DNA from: Thiomicrorhabdus sp. 6S3-12
GTDB taxonomy: Bacteria; Pseudomonadota; Gammaproteobacteria; Thiomicrospirales; Thiomicrospiraceae
Assembly: GCF_017571475.1 (NCBI RefSeq)
Contig: NZ_JAGETW010000008.1
Location: forward strand, 62,001 to 126,000
Direction: 5' to 3'
DNA length: 64,000 nucleotides
How positions within the stretch are numbered: the first letter of the stretch is position 1; every line of letters starts with the position of its first letter. The translations under genes were made by a program, and so were the position numbers. The notes under the pieces are model-generated. The model saw nothing but the letters and a program-made list of their open reading frames with translations, was not told the origin of the DNA and did no database searches. This document shows, one piece after another, positions 60,528 through 64,000 of this stretch.

Positions 60528-62089
60528 TCCACTAGCTCCTTATGTGCATTCTCAACCGGTGTAAATTGCAATACATTTTGCAGATACATCTGCGGCTGAT
60601 TAAGTTGCTGGGCAATCGAATCGGTGACGTTGTAGATCGGTTGAGCAAACAGTACCAAAATCGCGCCGACGGAAAGCAGGCCGATAATCGAGCCACAGCC
60701 TTGCATATTGATCTTGCCGCTACTGGTTTGCTGGGCGTTATCGGGTGCATGGTTCTCTTCCTGAGGCAGGATATTGTAGAACAGCAGTGAACCACTGCGC
60801 GCCAGCGCGATAATAATCAGCAGGCTGGAGGTTAGAACCACGCCGAGAATCCACCAGAAGGCCGGATGATCAAGCGCCGACTGAAGAATCAGGAACTTGC
60901 CCAAAAAGCCGGAAAGCGGCGGCATACCGCTGATCGCCAGGGCCGCGAAGATAAACACCGATCCGATTAAAATGGCGCTTGGCATGGAGTGGGCGCGGAC
61001 AAAAGCGTCTTCAGCATGGCCGCGTCCCTGACGGATATAATCGGCCAGAAGGAACAGGCCACCGGCGATAAAGGTGGAGTGGATCAAATAGAACAGGGCT
61101 GCGGATAGCGCCTGTTCGGTATTAATGCCGATAGCGACCAATAAGGTGGCGACCGAGGCCAGAACCAGATAAGCGACCTGTTGGCGCAGGTTCTTGGCAG
61201 CGATTACGCCGAAGGCGGCAAAAGTCATGCTAAGCAGCCCCAGCCAGAGCAGCCAGTCGATATGCAATCCGGCCAGATCTCCTGCTGCATCGCCGAACAG
61301 CAGGCCATGGACACGCAAAATCGCATAGATACCGACTTTGGTCATAATGGCAAACAGCGCCGCGACAGGAGCGGAAGTGTTGGCATACGCCTGCGGCAGC
61401 CAGAGATAAAGCGGGAACATCGCGGCTTTAACACCAAAAACGACAAACAGCATTAATCCGGCGGTTGCGACCACCCCTTGTTCACTGGCCGGAAGTAAGG
61501 CAATTTTCTGCGCCAGATCGGCCATATTCAGGGTTCCGAGAATGCCATACAGGGCGCCGACTGCAAACAGAAACAGCGTCGAGCCGATCAGGTTGATAGC
61601 GACATAATGCAGCCCGGCCCGGGTTTTCAGGCGACCGCCTCCGTGCAGAAGAAGCCCGTAGGAAGCCAGCAATAAGACTTCAAAGAACACAAACAGGTTG
61701 AACAAGTCTCCGGTCAGGAAAGCTCCGTTGATCCCGAACAGTTGGATTTGGAACAGCACATGGAAGTGTGCGCCTTCCGTATCCGTGTTCTGACGAATGG
61801 CGAACCATAGTGCAGCCGCTGCCAGAAGAGAGGTAATCAATACCATAAAAGCGGATAACTGATCCAGTACTAGAACAATCCCGAAAGGCGCTTTCCAGTT
61901 CCCCAAAGCATAGATCTGCGGCGGGTTCTGCAGAGCACTCTGCATCACATACAAACTGGCGGCAACGAGGATTGCCGTAGCCGTTATCGCCAGCGTTCTC
62001 TGAAGTTTGATGCCGCCCGGTTTTGCCAGCAGTATCAGAATCCCCGCAATCAGGGGCAGAATGAGTGGCAGAAAAGGAGTGTGGGTCAT
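60524..62089 (-). CDS. mrpD: Mrp antiporter subunit D (proton-translocating)
   Basis: A 521-residue, fourteen-helix subunit homologous to NuoM/NuoN of complex I. The conserved acidic residue lies in LFVFFEVLLLASYGLLLHGG and the lysine-rich proton path in KAAMFPLYLWLPQAYANTSA. MrpD and MrpA together drive cation/proton exchange. The gene overlaps mrpC by four bases upstream. Confidence 0.95.
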   Translation of the reverse strand: MTHTPFLPLILPLIAGILILLAKPGGIKLQRTLAITATAILVAASLYVMQSALQNPPQIYALGNWKAPFGIVLVLDQLSAFMVLITSLLAAAALWFAIRQNTDTEGAHFHVLFQIQLFGINGAFLTGDLFNLFVFFEVLLLASYGLLLHGGGRLKTRAGLHYVAINLIGSTLFLFAVGALYGILGTLNMADLAQKIALLPASEQGVVATAGLMLFVVFGVKAAMFPLYLWLPQAYANTSAPVAALFAIMTKVGIYAILRVHGLLFGDAAGDLAGLHIDWLLWLGLLSMTFAAFGVIAAKNLRQQVAYLVLASVATLLVAIGINTEQALSAALFYLIHSTFIAGGLFLLADYIRQGRGHAEDAFVRAHSMPSAILIGSVFIFAALAISGMPPLSGFLGKFLILQSALDHPAFWWILGVVLTSSLLIIIALARSGSLLFYNILPQEENHAPDNAQQTSSGKINMQGCGSIIGLLSVGAILVLFAQPIYNVTDSIAQQLNQPQMYLQNVLQFTPVENAHKELVE

Positions 62090-62502
62090 CTTCTTTTATC
62101 TCGTTTAGTGAATTTTTTTCGGTTTGAACTGTGTCTGGTTTTAGGTTTTTCCGCGCTTTCATCAATTTCGTCCGCAGCAAGATGCAAACCGTCTACATGA
62201 TCGTTGCCGAGTTCCGCCCGCGCTTTCAAAGCCAGAACAATCAGGAAAGCGGTCATTCCGAAAGCGATAACAATCGCGGTCAGAACCAGTGCCTGTGGCA
62301 ACGGATCCGTATAACCGCCCTGTTGCGGGTCAATCACCGAAGGCAGCCCGATCTGCAGGCGGCCCATTGAAAACAGGAACAGGTTAACCGCATAAGCCAG
62401 CAGGGTTAATCCGAGAACTACCGGAAAGGTTCGCGCCCGCAAGGTTAGAAAAACCCCCGCAGCGGTCATGACAGAGATGCTTAACGCCAGCAGAATTTCC
62501 AT
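62086..62502 (-). CDS. mrpC: Mrp antiporter subunit C
   Basis: A 138-residue NuoK-like subunit with three helices: LTLRARTFPVVLGLTLLAYA, the DPLPQALVLTAIVIAFGMTA segment and FLIVLALKAR. The basic C-terminal tail (SSNRKKFTKRDKRR) is longer than usual. It begins on the stop codon of the upstream fused A/B gene and overlaps mrpD by four bases. Confidence 0.94.
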   Translation of the reverse strand: MEILLALSISVMTAAGVFLTLRARTFPVVLGLTLLAYAVNLFLFSMGRLQIGLPSVIDPQQGGYTDPLPQALVLTAIVIAFGMTAFLIVLALKARAELGNDHVDGLHLAADEIDESAEKPKTRHSSNRKKFTKRDKRR

Positions 62503-64000
62503 TACACACCCTCCGGATTTTCAGGTTTATGGCTCAGCTGTCCCAGCTGTACCAGACTGATTACGCTTGAACCGACTACAACCAGGAAGACGCCCAGATC
62601 AAAGGCTATGGCGCTGGCAAGTTCGAAATCGCCGACCACCGGCCAGTGGATATGACTGAAGGCGGAAGTCAGGAACGGATAACCGACCAGCATGGCTGCA
62701 AGACCGGTCGTGGTTGCGATCAGCAGACCGAAGCCGATGACCATATGCATATCGACACGAAGTCTTGATTGCGTCCATTCGATGCCGTTGGACAGATAGA
62801 CGACGATCAGAGCCACCGAAGCGATCAATCCGGCGATAAAGCCGCCGCCCGGAAGATTATGTCCGCGCAGGAAGATAAAGACTGCAACCAGCAGCATCAA
62901 CGGCAGCATCAGGCGGCTGAATGTCTGCAGAATGACCGGATGGGCATCGGCATTAATTCTGAAACGGCTGTGCGGATTAATGTGCAGTCCTTGCAGCATG
63001 GCGTAGATCCCCAGACCGGCCAGTGCCAGCACGATAATTTCGCCAAGTGTATCGAAGCCACGGAAATCGACCAGAATGACATTGACCACATTGGTTCCGC
63101 CGCCGCCCGGTACGCTATTGGCCAGGAAGTATTCGGAAATACTGCTGAAATCTCGGCTGAGAACCATCATGGTAAACAGGAAGACGCCGATACCGGAAGC
63201 GATCGCCAGCAGGGCGTCTCGGCCGAGGCGCGACATACCGGTTTCTTTCGGTGTGGTTTGCGGCAGGAAGTACAGTGCCAGCAACAACAGAACAATAGTA
63301 ACCACTTCAACCGACAGCTGGGTAAGCGCCAGATCGGGGGCGGAAAACTTAACAAATACCAGAGAGGTAATCAGACCGACAACACCGATGACAATCAGAC
63401 TCTGCAGTCGCTGGCGATGCCAGGCCAGCGTTAAGATACTGGCAACGATAATGACTGCAGCGGCAATCATGCTGACTGGTTCCATTGGCAACAAGGTTCT
63501 GTCGCCCAGAAGAGGACTGTTAAAGCTGATAAATCCGTAAGCGGAAATCACCAGAGTCGCAAACAGCGTCCAGGCGGCGGCATTTTGCAGCGAACCTTTG
63601 TCAAAACGGGCGCTGAGCCATTCCGAGAAGCGGATCACTGCCGCCAGAATTTTCTGGAAATACTGTTTGGCGTTAATGTGCTCGTGGCGCTCATAGTTGG
63701 CGATCAGCGGTTTGCGGCGGAAATACACCAGCGCACCGACACCAAGAGCGATAGCACTCATAATCAGCGGCAGGTTAACCCCGTGCCAGAGCGCTAGGCT
63801 GTATTCCGGCGGGGTCGATTGCAAGCTTGCGGTTACCGCAATATCGAGGATCGGAGCGACCGTATACATCGGTAGAATCCCGACCGCGAGACAGACGATT
63901 ACCAGCAGATCGACCGGGATTTTCATAAAGCGAGGCGGTTCATGCGGCGTACGCGGCAGGTCGATCGGTTCGCCGTTGAAGAAGACGTCATGCACAAAGC
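62502..64000 (-). CDS. mrpA: Mrp antiporter subunits A (C-terminal part) and B fused, 5' end outside window
   Basis: The frame is open to the right edge, so only the last 499 or so residues are seen. The visible part contains the C-terminal helices of MrpA (LIVIGVVGLITSLVFVKFS, PDLALTQLSVEVVTIVLL, DFRGFDTLGEIIVLALAGLG) continuing directly into an MnhB domain (FLRGHNLPGGGFIAGLIAS, FDLGVFLVVVGSSVISLV). This shows the six-gene organisation in which A and B are one polypeptide. A GTG near 63995 is an internal codon, not the real start. Confidence 0.93.
   Translation of the reverse strand, partial: FVHDVFFNGEPIDLPRTPHEPPRFMKIPVDLLVIVCLAVGILPMYTVAPILDIAVTASLQSTPPEYSLALWHGVNLPLIMSAIALGVGALVYFRRKPLIANYERHEHINAKQYFQKILAAVIRFSEWLSARFDKGSLQNAAAWTLFATLVISAYGFISFNSPLLGDRTLLPMEPVSMIAAAVIIVASILTLAWHRQRLQSLIVIGVVGLITSLVFVKFSAPDLALTQLSVEVVTIVLLLLALYFLPQTTPKETGMSRLGRDALLAIASGIGVFLFTMMVLSRDFSSISEYFLANSVPGGGGTNVVNVILVDFRGFDTLGEIIVLALAGLGIYAMLQGLHINPHSRFRINADAHPVILQTFSRLMLPLMLLVAVFIFLRGHNLPGGGFIAGLIASVALIVVYLSNGIEWTQSRLRVDMHMVIGFGLLIATTTGLAAMLVGYPFLTSAFSHIHWPVVGDFELASAIAFDLGVFLVVVGSSVISLVQLGQLSHKPENPEGV

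Overview
The window reads as the chromosome of a free-living, aerobic gammaproteobacterium. The gene content (system II cytochrome c assembly, aerobic hemF, several periplasmic DsrE-family proteins, a secreted rhodanese, an Mrp cation/proton antiporter, BCCT and NCS1 carriers) suggests a marine sulfur-oxidising lineage such as Thiomicrospira, Hydrogenovibrio or Thiomicrorhabdus. That placement is inference; no rRNA or other marker is present. I see no insertion sequence, prophage, CRISPR array, tRNA or rRNA.

Layout. 0-5.6 kb: the end of a YceI-like gene, then a TetR regulator divergent from an RND efflux pump. 6-9.6 kb: a nitrogen-scavenging module (NCS1 permease, MetX-like alpha/beta hydrolase, formamidase). 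9.7-16.7 kb: a small membrane protein, a DUF924 protein, a porin-BCCT transporter pair, and a convergent GMC dehydrogenase with its Tat-exported small subunit. 17.3-21.8 kb: an ECF sigma factor, an anti-sigma factor whose periplasmic part is a DsrE-like domain, three secreted DsrE-like proteins and a porin. 21.9-25.4 kb: oligopeptidase A, a BFD-like ferredoxin, YjbQ and a SRAP-like protein. 25.5-30.9 kb: a LolA-like protein, two MacB/LolC-type permeases, their ATPase and an outer-membrane barrel. 30.9-41.8 kb: Na/Pi transporter, secreted rhodanese, gnd-zwf-pgl, leuA, Lrp, MlaA and an OxyR-like regulator. 41.8-42.2 kb: a gene-free AT-rich stretch with clustered DnaA boxes. 42.2-64 kb: nitroreductase, acetolactate synthase, dsbA, ccsA-resB, engB, polA, thrB, tsaC, an M48 protease, DUF4197, hemF, hslR and the Mrp operon, which runs off the right edge.

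Two things stand out. First, the window appears to hold the replication-origin region. Four copies of the 12-bp palindrome TTTCACGTGAAA, the core of the ParB site parS, plus a relaxed fifth copy, are spread across 0.35-54.9 kb. The 41.8-42.2 kb gap has one perfect and three one-mismatch DnaA boxes beside an AT-rich stretch, and hand-counted GC skew of minus-strand genes changes sign around it. engB, polA and dsbA are origin-proximal in E. coli and Pseudomonas too. Second, the sigma/anti-sigma/DsrE cluster at 17.3-21.7 kb looks like an undescribed envelope signalling system: a DsrE fold with its conserved cysteine sits on the periplasmic side of a membrane anti-sigma factor, next to secreted single-domain DsrE proteins, and two matching ECF-type promoters face outward from the sigma gene and the DsrE-porin operon.

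The remaining genes are mainly core metabolism and envelope functions: oxidative pentose phosphate NADPH supply, leucine and acetolactate chemistry, haem and cytochrome c assembly, disulfide formation, phospholipid asymmetry, and pH/Na+ homeostasis.
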